Positions 43,924 to 51,492 of a DNA stretch of 64,000 bases are shown one piece after another. The notes under the pieces are model-generated. The model saw nothing but the letters and a program-made list of their open reading frames with translations, did no database searches and was not told the DNA's origin. The position numbers and the translations under genes are program-made. Every line of letters begins with the position of its first letter. The first letter of the stretch is position 1. The stretch lies in assembly GCF_002844195.1 (NCBI RefSeq), contig NZ_PEND01000005.1, forward strand, positions 186,001-250,000, written 5' to 3'. Source of the DNA: Halegenticoccus soli. Lineage in GTDB: Archaea > Halobacteriota > Halobacteria > Halobacteriales > Haloferacaceae.

Positions 43924-45087
43924 TCAGGTCGAGGGGCCGATGCGGTGGATGGCGAACTGGCTCTCGCCGAGCGCCTCGCTCAGCGTCAGCCTGCCGTTCG
44001 CCACCGCCACGACCTCGTCCCAGAGCTGATCCGTCGCCCAGTCGAGCGACTCGTCGCCGACCAGCGCCTCGCTCACGTCGACGTCGGTCTCCTCGGGGAC
44101 GCGCGCGGCGCTCCCGGGGTTGCCGGTGATCTTGATCGTCGGCATCACCGCGTTGGACAGCGTGTGGCCCTGGCCGGTCGAGATGACCATGAAGTGCGCG
44201 CCGCCCGCGCCGATGCCGGTGACGCTCTCCGCGCCGTGACCCGGCGTGTCCATGATGTACATCCCGCTCTCGTCGGGGATCTTCTCGGCGTAGTCGACGA
44301 GATCGCGGATCGGCCCGTCGCCCGACTTCACGAGCGCGCCGAGCGACTTCTCCTCGATGGTGGTGAGGCCGCCGTCCATGTTGTCCGGCGTCGGTTGCGC
44401 GCCGCGGACGTCGTACCCCGTCGCCTGGAGCCGCTGGTCCCAGTACTCGACGCGGTCGAGGATCTTTTCGGCGACCTCTTCGGTCGCGGCGCGCTCCGCG
44501 AGCCCCTCCTCGCCGCCGAAGAACTCCGGCGTCTCGGCGAAGACGGCGCGGCCGCCCTCGTCGATGAGCCGCCAGGCCGCGCCCGCCGTCGCGTGGTGCT
44601 GGCAGAGCCCGCTGGTCGTGTCCGAGGTCGCGCAGTTGATCCCGAACGTGAGGTTCGAGGCGTCGTACGGTCGGCGCCGGAGCGCGCTCGCGTCCTGAAC
44701 CATCCGCTGGGCCTCGTTCACGGTCGCCTTGAGCGCGTTCATCACCCCGCCCTCGGCGTGTATGTTGACGCTCGCGCTCGGCCTGCCGGTTTCGGCCACG
44801 TCCGCGGCGAGTTCGTCGCCGTCGACGATCTCGCCGGCGTGCGCGACGACCACCGCGCCGTAGACGTTCGGGTGCGTGGCGTAGCCGAGCAGCGTGCGGT
44901 ACGTCTGGAACACGTCGGGCTTGGTCTGACACCGCCCGAGCGGGTGCGTGATCGGGATCGCGTTCTCGACGATGTCCGCCGCGCGCTCCACCGTGTCGTT
45001 GGCGTACGGCGCGGTCGAGACGACGACCACGTGGTTTCTGATGCCGATGCTGCCGTCCGGTCGTTCGTATCCGTGGAATTCAGTCAT
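43924..45087 (-). CDS. suyB: UxaA/SuyB-like lyase, large subunit (candidate (2R)-sulfolactate sulfo-lyase beta)
   Basis: 387 residues, equal to SuyB (about 42 kDa) and shorter than fused altronate dehydratases (~495). The starting region GYERPDGSIGIRNHVVVVST is general to the UxaA superfamily. GGLTTIEEKSLG (about 238-249), the MDTPGHGAESVTG segment, STGQGHTLSNAVMPTIKITG and DVDVS follow, as far as I recall, the SuyB pattern; altronate and galactarate dehydratases have TGRGTPxG and DxDAG-like sequences at these points. SuyAB eliminates sulfite from (R)-sulfolactate to give pyruvate. Altronate-type dehydration is the main alternative. The small subunit gene lies 31 bp upstream. Confidence 0.75.
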   Translation of the reverse strand: MTEFHGYERPDGSIGIRNHVVVVSTAPYANDTVERAADIVENAIPITHPLGRCQTKPDVFQTYRTLLGYATHPNVYGAVVVAHAGEIVDGDELAADVAETGRPSASVNIHAEGGVMNALKATVNEAQRMVQDASALRRRPYDASNLTFGINCATSDTTSGLCQHHATAGAAWRLIDEGGRAVFAETPEFFGGEEGLAERAATEEVAEKILDRVEYWDQRLQATGYDVRGAQPTPDNMDGGLTTIEEKSLGALVKSGDGPIRDLVDYAEKIPDESGMYIMDTPGHGAESVTGIGAGGAHFMVISTGQGHTLSNAVMPTIKITGNPGSAARVPEETDVDVSEALVGDESLDWATDQLWDEVVAVANGRLTLSEALGESQFAIHRIGPST

Positions 45088-45118
45088 GTCGATCGTGTCG
45101 CTCCGGTCCGTCGGTCCG

Positions 45119-45454
45119 TCACTCGTGGATCGCCTCTGCCGGGTCGCGGTCGGCCGCGCTGCCCGCGAGATCGCCGCGACCGTAGTTGCTGTCGACGTTG
45201 TGGACGTGCACCCACTCGCCGGCCTCGATCGGTCGGCTGGCGTAGCCGATGCTCAGGCCGTACTTGTACACGGTGTCGCCCTCGTCGATGTCCTCGATCG
45301 CCACTTTGTGTCCGAACTCGACGTCGTCGACGATCTCGACGGTTCGGGATTCGTCCCCGACGCCGACGTCGACCGTCTCGCCCGCCGCTACGTCGCGAAG
45401 CGCGGTCGCGACGTTGTCCTCCGGTGTCACGACTTTCAGGTATCTGTCGACCAT
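45119..45454 (-). CDS. suyA: UxaA/SuyA-like lyase, small SAF-domain subunit
   Basis: 111 residues with the SAF/UxaA-N fold: HVHNVDSNYGRG close to the end is the classic motif (compare HVHN in UxaA and SuyA), preceded by FGHKVAIEDIDEGDTVYKYG. In sulfolactate sulfo-lyase the small subunit pairs with SuyB. It is longer than the ~8-kDa bacterial SuyA, with an N-terminal extension of ~25 residues. ATG 45454 (MVDRYLKVV) is preferred to an upstream start 10 codons earlier. Confidence 0.75.
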   Translation of the reverse strand: MVDRYLKVVTPEDNVATALRDVAAGETVDVGVGDESRTVEIVDDVEFGHKVAIEDIDEGDTVYKYGLSIGYASRPIEAGEWVHVHNVDSNYGRGDLAGSAADRDPAEAIHE

Positions 45455-45511
45455 GCACGTGAACCGGACTGGGCCGTCTCTCATTAATGTTTCCCCGTTT
45501 CGCCCCGACGA

Positions 45512-46528
45512 TCAGGGAGCCAGCAGGAGCGACGCCGCCGCGAGCGTCAGCGCGCCCATCACCAGGAGGTGGACGAGCGCGACGAGCACCGGCGAGAGGC
45601 CGGCCCGCCGCATCGCCGCCGCCCGGACGTCGAAGCCGAGGCCGGCGAACGCGAGGACGAACAGCGCGTCCGACGCGCGGTTCAGAAGCGGGATCCCCGC
45701 CGCCGGGATCGCTCCCGCGTTCGCCGCGAGCGCGACGAGCAGGAACCCGACGAGGAACTTCGGGAACCCGTCCCAGAGTTCGGAGAGCCGGGATCGGCAC
45801 GTCCGTCCGGACTCCGAGTCGCGGAGGTAGTAGACGGAGTAGGCGACGGCGACGACGCCGATGAACGAGTTCCGGACCAGCTTCGTGAGCGTCGCCCACT
45901 GGCCGGCGACCTCCGAGTACGCGAACCCCGCCGCCGCGACGGGGCCGGTGCTGAACATGCTGAGCCCGGCCCACACGCCGAACACCTTCGGCGGTACGCC
46001 GCCGAGACCGCCCGCGATCGGAAAGGCGACGAGCGTGACCGCGTCGAAGAGGAGCACCGTCGCGACCGCGTAGGCGACGTGCTCCTCCTCCGCGTCGATG
46101 CTTCCGGCCACCGCGACCACCGCCGACACGCCGCAGACGCTCGCGCCGGCGGCGATGAGCGACCCGATCCGATCCGTCAGCCCGAAGACGGCCCGCGAGA
46201 GGAGCTCCGCGAGGGCCAACCCGACCGCGACGGTCCCGGCGACGAGCGCGACAAGCCGCGGCCCGGTGGCCGTCACCTCCGACAGCGAGATCCGCGCGCC
46301 CATCAGGACGATACCGGTTTCGAGCAGCAGTTTGTGGAGCCGAACTCCCGGTTCGGCCCGCGCGGGGACGCCCACTGCGTTGGCGACGAGCGCGCCGATG
46401 AGGACGGCGGGGAGCACCGCGCCCGCGACTGGGAGCGCGCCGGCGACGAGCGATGCGACCAGCGCGGTCCCGGACAGGAGGGCGATCCCGGGAAGCAGTT
46501 CGCGGGCGCGGTCGGTCAGCGAACCCAT
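45512..46528 (-). CDS. suyZ: YeiH/UPF0324 (TIGR00698) family exporter, candidate sulfite/sulfate exporter SuyZ
   Basis: 338 residues, about ten helices. The LLETGIVLMGARISL, GASVCGVSAVVAVAG, GVWAGLSMFSTGPVAAAGFAYS and FAGLGFDVRAA segments identify the YeiH/putative sulfate exporter family, members of which (TauZ, SuyZ) sit in bacterial sulfonate-degradation clusters and are thought to expel sulfite or sulfate. Lying directly upstream of the SuyAB-like genes, it would remove the sulfite they form. This pairing is the strongest sign of sulfonate rather than plain sugar acid chemistry here. Confidence 0.82.
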   Translation of the reverse strand: MGSLTDRARELLPGIALLSGTALVASLVAGALPVAGAVLPAVLIGALVANAVGVPARAEPGVRLHKLLLETGIVLMGARISLSEVTATGPRLVALVAGTVAVGLALAELLSRAVFGLTDRIGSLIAAGASVCGVSAVVAVAGSIDAEEEHVAYAVATVLLFDAVTLVAFPIAGGLGGVPPKVFGVWAGLSMFSTGPVAAAGFAYSEVAGQWATLTKLVRNSFIGVVAVAYSVYYLRDSESGRTCRSRLSELWDGFPKFLVGFLLVALAANAGAIPAAGIPLLNRASDALFVLAFAGLGFDVRAAAMRRAGLSPVLVALVHLLVMGALTLAAASLLLAP

Positions 46529-46531
46529 CGC

Positions 46532-46645
46532 TCACCAGTGCCAGGGGGGAACCGGAACCGAGACCGCCGCGGCGGCGAGCAGTCCCAGGAGGGCCGCCTT
46601 CCAGCCGCGGTCGAGCCGCTCCCACCGGTGGAGAATCCGCTCCAT
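46532..46645 (-). CDS. Membrane microprotein in the sulfonate operon (37 aa)
   Basis: MERILHRWERLDRGWKAALL and onward, ending VPVPPWHW: a basic/amphipathic N-terminus, one short membrane helix (AALLGLLAAAAVSVPVP) and a Trp/His tail. It is packed between the SlcC-like gene (7 bp gap) and the SuyZ-like gene (3 bp gap), so it is surely co-transcribed. It might be a subunit or regulator of the exporter. No family recognised. Confidence 0.6.
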   Translation of the reverse strand: MERILHRWERLDRGWKAALLGLLAAAAVSVPVPPWHW

Positions 46646-46652
46646 GCGGCGG

Positions 46653-47783
46653 TCAGGTACCCCCGTCGACGCCGTTAGCCGTCCCTTCGACATCGTCGAT
46701 CGCCCCGCCGACGCCGTTGTCCCCCTCGACGTCGTTCACCGCGTCCGCCGGGCGGTCGCCGAGGAGCGCCGCCCGGACGTTCTCCGCCGCCCGCCGCCGC
46801 CGCTCCTCGTTCGCCTCCTCCGAGTACCACGCCACGTGCGGCGTCGCGATCACCCGCGGGTGGTCGCGGAGCGGGTGGTCGGGTCGGGGCGGCTCCGACG
46901 GGAAGACGTCGAGCCCCGCGCCCGCGATCTCGCCCGCGTCGAGCGCCGCGAGCAGCGCGTCGGCGTCGACGATCGGGCCGCGGGCGACGTTGACGAGGAA
47001 CGCCGACTCCTTCATCCGGGCGAAGGCGTCGGCGTCGAACATGCCCCGCGTCTCCTCGGTCAGCGGCGAGTGGACGGACGCGAGGTCGGCGCGCTCTACG
47101 AGGTCGCCGAAGTCGACCAGCTCGGCGGGACCGTCGGCGAGGTCGGCGGGCGAGAGGAACGGGTCGCTGGCGACGACGTCCGCTCCGAGCGCCGCGACCC
47201 GGTCCGCGAACGCGCGGCCGATCGCGCCGAAGCCGACGACGCCGACCGTGCGCGTCGAGAACCGGCGGATCGGTGCCGCGACGTCGCGGTCCCACTCGCC
47301 GCGGGCGACGGACGAGTCGTAGCGGCCCACCCCGCGGACGAGCGCGAGCGCCAGGGCCAGGGCGTGCGTCGCGACCTCCTCGACGCAGTACCCCGGGACG
47401 TTCGTGACGTGGATGCCGCGTTCGGTCGCCGCTTCGAGGTCGACGTTGTCGACCCCGATGCCGTAGCGTGCGACGATCCGACACCGGTCGAGGCGGTCGA
47501 TCACCTCCCGCCCGAGTTCGCGCCGGAGGTTCAGGAGGGCATCCGCCTCCGTGAGGGAGCCTTCGGGGTCCGTGTCGCCTCCGTCACCTTCGAAGCCGGT
47601 ACCGCCTCCGTCGTCTCTGTCGTCTCCGTCGCCTCCGTCGTCGTCGCTGTCGCCGGCGTTCGACCCGCCCCCGCCGGGAGCGTCGGACAGGTCGATCACC
47701 TCCGCAACGTCGCTCAGGACGGCGCGTTCGATACCGAGGTCCGCGAAGTCGTGATCAGTCACGACTACTCGACGGTCGCTCAT
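46653..47783 (-). CDS. slcC: D-isomer 2-hydroxyacid dehydrogenase, SlcC-like (candidate (S)-sulfolactate dehydrogenase)
   Basis: 376-residue NAD-dependent dehydrogenase of the SerA/CtBP type. The Rossmann motif is VGVVGFGAIGRAFA; catalytic Arg, Glu and His are seen in NVARGPIVD, VFPSEPP and TPHVAWYSEEA, with substrate-binding RYGIGVDNVDL. SlcC oxidises (S)-sulfolactate to sulfopyruvate in bacterial sulfolactate loci. Residues about 36-75 are an unusual Gly/Asp-only linker (GGGGSNAGDSDDDGGDG and onward) inside the substrate domain. ATG 47783 (MSDRRVVV) gives the family's normal start. General D-2-hydroxyacid activity is the alternative. Confidence 0.78.
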   Translation of the reverse strand: MSDRRVVVTDHDFADLGIERAVLSDVAEVIDLSDAPGGGGSNAGDSDDDGGDGDDRDDGGGTGFEGDGGDTDPEGSLTEADALLNLRRELGREVIDRLDRCRIVARYGIGVDNVDLEAATERGIHVTNVPGYCVEEVATHALALALALVRGVGRYDSSVARGEWDRDVAAPIRRFSTRTVGVVGFGAIGRAFADRVAALGADVVASDPFLSPADLADGPAELVDFGDLVERADLASVHSPLTEETRGMFDADAFARMKESAFLVNVARGPIVDADALLAALDAGEIAGAGLDVFPSEPPRPDHPLRDHPRVIATPHVAWYSEEANEERRRRAAENVRAALLGDRPADAVNDVEGDNGVGGAIDDVEGTANGVDGGT

Positions 47784-47834
47784 GCCAGTCACTCCCACGA
47801 TGATCGACAAAAAACCATCGGCTCCGCCGGCGCG

Positions 47835-49097
47835 TCAGATCACGAGCTCCGTCCCGTCGGCGAGGTACCGCTCGGCGACGTCGGGGTCGATTTCGATGCC
47901 CAGCCCCGGACCCTCGGGCAGGTCGACGTACCCGTCTTCGAGGATCGGGCCGCGCTCGCCCGTTCGCGTCACCAGGTCGTTCCACCACGGTACGTCGCGC
48001 GCGTGGAACTCCATGCAGAGGAAGTTCGGGATGGCCGCCGAGACGTGCGCGCCTGCGACGGTCCCCACGGGGCTGGAGATGTTGTGCGAGGCGATGGGGA
48101 TGCCGTGGAGGTCGCAGATCGTGGCGATCTTGCGGAACTCCCAGAGGCCGCCGCACTTGTTCACGTCGGGCGCGGCGATGTCGAACGCGCCCTCGCGCGC
48201 GACGTCGTTGAAGCGGGCGGGGGTGACGTAGTTCTCGCCGGTCAGCACCGGCGTCGTGAGCTTCTCGGTCACGCGCCGGAGCGCGTCCACCTTCTCCGGC
48301 GGAACGGGGTCTTCGAGCCACGCGAGGTCGTACGGTTCGAGCTTCCGGCCGAGCCTGACCGCCGTCTCGACGGTGAAGTTCCAGTGGAGGTCCATCCCGA
48401 GGTCGACGTCGTAGCCGATCTCGTCGCGGACGGCCTCGACCAGCGACACCTTGTGCTCGACGGCCTCGTTGTCGAGGCGGCGCGCGGCCGTGTCGGCGTC
48501 GCGATGGGTGGGGATGTCGAGGTCGAACTTCAGCGCCTCGAACCCCTCGTCGACGACCTCGCGGGCGGCCCGGGCGTAGGATTCGGGCGTGTAGATCTCC
48601 GTCGGATCGGCGGTCTCGGCGGCGGCGAGCGATTCGCCGCCGTGCGTGTCGCAGTAGATCTTGATCTCGTCGCGGTACTTCCCCCCGAGGAGTTCGTAGA
48701 CGGGGACGCCGAGCACCTTGCCCTTGATATCCCAGAGGGCGGTCTCGATGCCGGTGAAGGCCGCCTGGCCGATGCGCCCGCATCCGGTGTAGCGCTGGTT
48801 GAGCAGTTCCGTGATGCGGTCGACGTCGAGCGGGTTCTCGCCGCGGAGGTCGACCGCCATGCGCTCGGCCATGTCGAGCGCCGCCTCCGCGCGGAACGTC
48901 TCGCCGAGGCCGTAGTGGTCGGTGTCGGTTTCGACCTTGACGATCCCCCACGTGAAGTTCCCCGCGAGAGCCATCGTCTTCACGTCGGTGATCTCGATGT
49001 CGCGCTCGGCCGGTCGGTGCGATTCGTCGACGCTCAGGTCCCGCCACGGGACGCCCCCGCCTTGCGGAATCCGGTAGTCGGGTTGATCGGACGCCAT
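47835..49097 (-). CDS. Mandelate racemase/enolase-superfamily sugar-acid dehydratase
   Basis: 420 residues. The enolase-superfamily barrel residues are visible: FEALKFDLD (Lys), GMDLHWNF (Asp and His ligand/base region), LAWLEDPVPP (Glu ligand), TGENY (Glu) and ASHNISSPVG (His). Haloarchaeal xylonate and gluconate dehydratases belong here. As the first gene of the operon that continues with SlcC, SuyZ, SuyA, SuyB and ComC homologues, it may dehydrate sulfogluconate to 2-keto-3-deoxy-6-sulfogluconate, in place of the IlvD/Edd-type enzyme of bacteria. Xylonate or another aldonate is the alternative. A minus-strand TATA (CTTAAC, near 49125) is 28 bp from the start. Confidence 0.85.
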   Translation of the reverse strand: MASDQPDYRIPQGGGVPWRDLSVDESHRPAERDIEITDVKTMALAGNFTWGIVKVETDTDHYGLGETFRAEAALDMAERMAVDLRGENPLDVDRITELLNQRYTGCGRIGQAAFTGIETALWDIKGKVLGVPVYELLGGKYRDEIKIYCDTHGGESLAAAETADPTEIYTPESYARAAREVVDEGFEALKFDLDIPTHRDADTAARRLDNEAVEHKVSLVEAVRDEIGYDVDLGMDLHWNFTVETAVRLGRKLEPYDLAWLEDPVPPEKVDALRRVTEKLTTPVLTGENYVTPARFNDVAREGAFDIAAPDVNKCGGLWEFRKIATICDLHGIPIASHNISSPVGTVAGAHVSAAIPNFLCMEFHARDVPWWNDLVTRTGERGPILEDGYVDLPEGPGLGIEIDPDVAERYLADGTELVI

Positions 49098-49171
49098 GGC
49101 TCACCTGAGTCACATCGGGAAGTTAAGCGTTACGTCGGCAGAACGTCAGTTCGCCCAGACGCGGCACTCTT

Positions 49172-49187
49172 CGAGCTTCGAAGCTCG
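49172..49187. promoter_or_regulatory. 16-bp perfect palindrome between divergent operons, candidate operator
   Basis: CGAGCTTCGAAGCTCG lies 75 bp upstream of the dehydratase start and 110 bp upstream of the ATPase start, between their TATA boxes (near 49125 minus, 49241-49248 plus). Position and symmetry suit a dimeric regulator such as the locus IclR protein. Confidence 0.55.
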
Positions 49188-49240
49188 CCGTCCGCGCAGG
49201 CGGCGGTCGCGGGTTTCGGCCCGCCCCGTCGGACGGGAGA

Positions 49241-49248
49241 TTTATTAT
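49241..49248 (+). promoter_or_regulatory. TATA box of the ABC ATPase gene
   Basis: TTTATTAT, about 52 bp before ATG 49297, implying a leader of about 25 nt. GGGTGA 8-13 nt before the ATG is a plausible ribosome-binding site. Confidence 0.5.
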
Positions 49249-49296
49249 CCGCGCTCGTAAATCGGTAGCATAGTGCGCGATACTGGGTGAAAATCG

Positions 49297-50451
49297 ATGG
49301 GCGAACTCCAACTCAACGGCTTACGCAAGGTGTTCGGAGACGGCGGGAACGCGATCGTCGCCGTGAACGACCTCGATCTGACTATCGACGACGGGGAGTT
49401 CCTCGTGCTGGTCGGCCCGTCGGGGTGCGGCAAGTCGACCACCCTGCGGTGCATCGCCGGGCTCGAGAGCGTCTCGGACGGCGAGATACTGCTCGACGGG
49501 GACCCGATCGCGCGGAAGCGACCGCGCGACCGCGACATGGCGATGGTGTTTCAGAACTACGCGCTGTACCCCCACATGACCGTCCGCAAGAACCTGGGGT
49601 ACGGGCTCAAGATCATGACCGACCTCTCGAAGTCGGCGATCGACGAGCGCGTCGAGGAGACCGCCGAGATGCTCGAGATATCCGAGCTGCTCGACAAGAA
49701 ACCCAAGGCGCTGTCGGGCGGGCAGCAACAGCGGGTGGCGCTCGGCCGGGCGATCATCCGCGAGCCGGAGGTGTTCCTGATGGACGAGCCGCTGTCGAAT
49801 CTCGACGCGAAGCTGCGGACGACGATGCGGACCGAGATCCAGCGCCTGCAGAGCGACCTCGGCGTGACGACGGTGTACGTGACGCACGACCAGACGGAGG
49901 CGATGACGATGGGGGATCGAATCGCGGTGCTGGACGGCGGCGAACTCCAGCAGGTCGGCACCCCCCTGGAATGCTATCACGCCCCCGCGAACCGGTTCGT
50001 CGCGGGGTTCATCGGCTCGCCGAGCATGAACTTCCTGAACGTCGAACGCCGGGACCGGACGCTACTGCACGAGGCGTTCTCCTACGAGCTCCCCGGTGAC
50101 TTCCTCCCCGAGAGCGAGGCGGCGGGCGACGAGATGGTTCTCGGCGTCCGCCCGGAGCACATCGAGCTGACGGACGGCGACGAGCGAAACGCCGTCCGGG
50201 TGCGGGTGGACGTGGTCGAGCCGATGGGCGAGCACTCGTACGTCTACTTCCGGCTCGGCGGCGAAACCTACACCGCGAGCGTCAGCGGCGACGTGATCCT
50301 CCGCCAGGGCGACGAGGTGTCCGTCAACTTCCCCGTCGACCGGATCCACCTGTTCGACGCGAGGACGGGAGCCGCGGTCAAGAACAGCGCGGTCGCCGAG
50401 CGGACCGTCGGCGCCGACGCGGATCGAAGCAGAACCCTCAGTTCGTCCTGA
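49297..50451 (+). CDS. Sugar ABC transporter ATP-binding protein (UgpC/MsmK type)
   Basis: 384-residue ATPase. Walker A GPSGCGKST (about 39-47), Q-loop FQNYALYPHMTV, signature LSGGQQQRVALGRAI, Walker B VFLMDEPLSNLD and the H-loop TVYVTHDQTEAM are intact. C-terminal TOBE/OB domains (from about residue 240) mark the sugar-type family, where one ATPase may serve several importers. It supplies the only ATPase for the MalFG-type permeases and binding protein 10 kb away. It is divergent from the dehydratase operon and upstream of the IclR gene. Confidence 0.93.
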   Translation: MGELQLNGLRKVFGDGGNAIVAVNDLDLTIDDGEFLVLVGPSGCGKSTTLRCIAGLESVSDGEILLDGDPIARKRPRDRDMAMVFQNYALYPHMTVRKNLGYGLKIMTDLSKSAIDERVEETAEMLEISELLDKKPKALSGGQQQRVALGRAIIREPEVFLMDEPLSNLDAKLRTTMRTEIQRLQSDLGVTTVYVTHDQTEAMTMGDRIAVLDGGELQQVGTPLECYHAPANRFVAGFIGSPSMNFLNVERRDRTLLHEAFSYELPGDFLPESEAAGDEMVLGVRPEHIELTDGDERNAVRVRVDVVEPMGEHSYVYFRLGGETYTASVSGDVILRQGDEVSVNFPVDRIHLFDARTGAAVKNSAVAERTVGADADRSRTLSSS

Positions 50452-50680
50452 GCACCGCCGCGATCGTCCCCTCCCCGACCCCTCTGGCCCGGTCCGCCGG
50501 GCGAACGTCCGATCGGTTCGCCGAGCGGCCGCGTTCCGGGTCGTTCGCAACTCGCGAACGGAAGAGTACGGCGAGCTGAACGCCGTTTCCGAGCGTCCTT
50601 CGCCGTCGCCGGAACCGAAAAAGCGAACGCAGAAGCGCCGCGCGATGAGCGACGCGGGAGCCTCGTTCGCGGGTGGCAAA

Positions 50681-50689
50681 CAATTAAGT
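50681..50689 (+). promoter_or_regulatory. TATA-like element of the IclR gene
   Basis: CAATTAAGT, about 28 bp before ATG 50713, leaderless spacing. Confidence 0.45.
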
Positions 50690-50712
50690 GAGATTCCCGA
50701 AGAGAGGTACGT

Positions 50713-51492
50713 ATGACGCCCAACGGAACGGAGGCCGGGTCCGGACGCACGATCCGAGCGGTCCAGATATCGTGCGACGTCCTGAGAGCGCTCCGTGAGA
50801 TGGACGGCGCTGGGGTGACGGAGCTCGCAGATCGCCTCGGACTGTCGAAGGGGACCGTGCACGGCCACCTCAACACGCTCCACCGGAACGAGTTCGTCGT
50901 CAAGGACGGCGACGACTACCGGGTCAGCCTCCAGTTCGTCGACTTCGGAGAGCACGCGAAGGAGAACGTGAAGGTGTACGACGTGGCGCGAAAGGAGACG
51001 GAGGAGCTGGCCGAAAAGAGCGGGGAATTCGCGCAGTTCATGGTCGAAGAGCACGGCTGGGGCGTGTACCTCCACAAGGTGAACGGGGCGAACGCGGTCA
51101 AGACGGCGTCCTACGTCGGGAACCGCAAGCACCTCCACTGTACCGCGCTCGGAAAGGCGATCCTGTCGGAACTCCCGCGGGAGCGCGTCGACGAGATCGT
51201 CGAGGCGCGCGGGCTGCCGAGGCAGACGGAGAACACGATCACCGACCGGGAGGGGCTGTACGACGAACTCGAGCGGATCCGGGAGCGGGGGATCGCCTAC
51301 GACGACGAGGAGGTGTTGCAGGGGCTCCGGTGCGTCGCGGCCCCGCTCACGGGCTACGACGGGACGCTGTACGGCGCGATCAGCGTCTCGGGACCGATAA
51401 GCAGGATGAAGGGGGAACGGTACCGCGAGGAGGTCCCGGAGATGGTCCAGAGCGCCGCCAACGTCATCGAGATCAACGCCGCGCACCTCTAA
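50713..51492 (+). CDS. IclR-family transcriptional regulator of the sugar/sulfonate locus
   Basis: 259 residues. An N-terminal winged helix (about 15-70: GVTELADRLGLSKGTVHGHLNTL) precedes the IclR effector domain (about 80-255), with VGNRKHLHCTALGKAILSEL, GIAYDDEEVLQGLRCVAAPL and YGAISVSGP motifs. Haloarchaeal relatives such as XacR control pentose-degradation genes. Located at the end of the locus, it is the obvious candidate to read the palindrome at 49172-49187 and the direct repeats at 41873-41934, with a sugar acid or sulfosugar acid as effector. Confidence 0.9.
   Translation: MTPNGTEAGSGRTIRAVQISCDVLRALREMDGAGVTELADRLGLSKGTVHGHLNTLHRNEFVVKDGDDYRVSLQFVDFGEHAKENVKVYDVARKETEELAEKSGEFAQFMVEEHGWGVYLHKVNGANAVKTASYVGNRKHLHCTALGKAILSELPRERVDEIVEARGLPRQTENTITDREGLYDELERIRERGIAYDDEEVLQGLRCVAAPLTGYDGTLYGAISVSGPISRMKGERYREEVPEMVQSAANVIEINAAHL

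Noticed and set aside
45119-45454. Small SAF-domain protein as antifreeze or flagellar FlgA-type protein
   Set aside because: HVHN motif and direct linkage to the UxaA-type large subunit fix it as the lyase small subunit.
46098-49268. Long plus-strand open frame of over 1000 codons opposite the sulfonate operon
   Set aside because: Antisense shadow of SlcC-like and dehydratase genes, with repetitive V/R/D/G composition and no motif.
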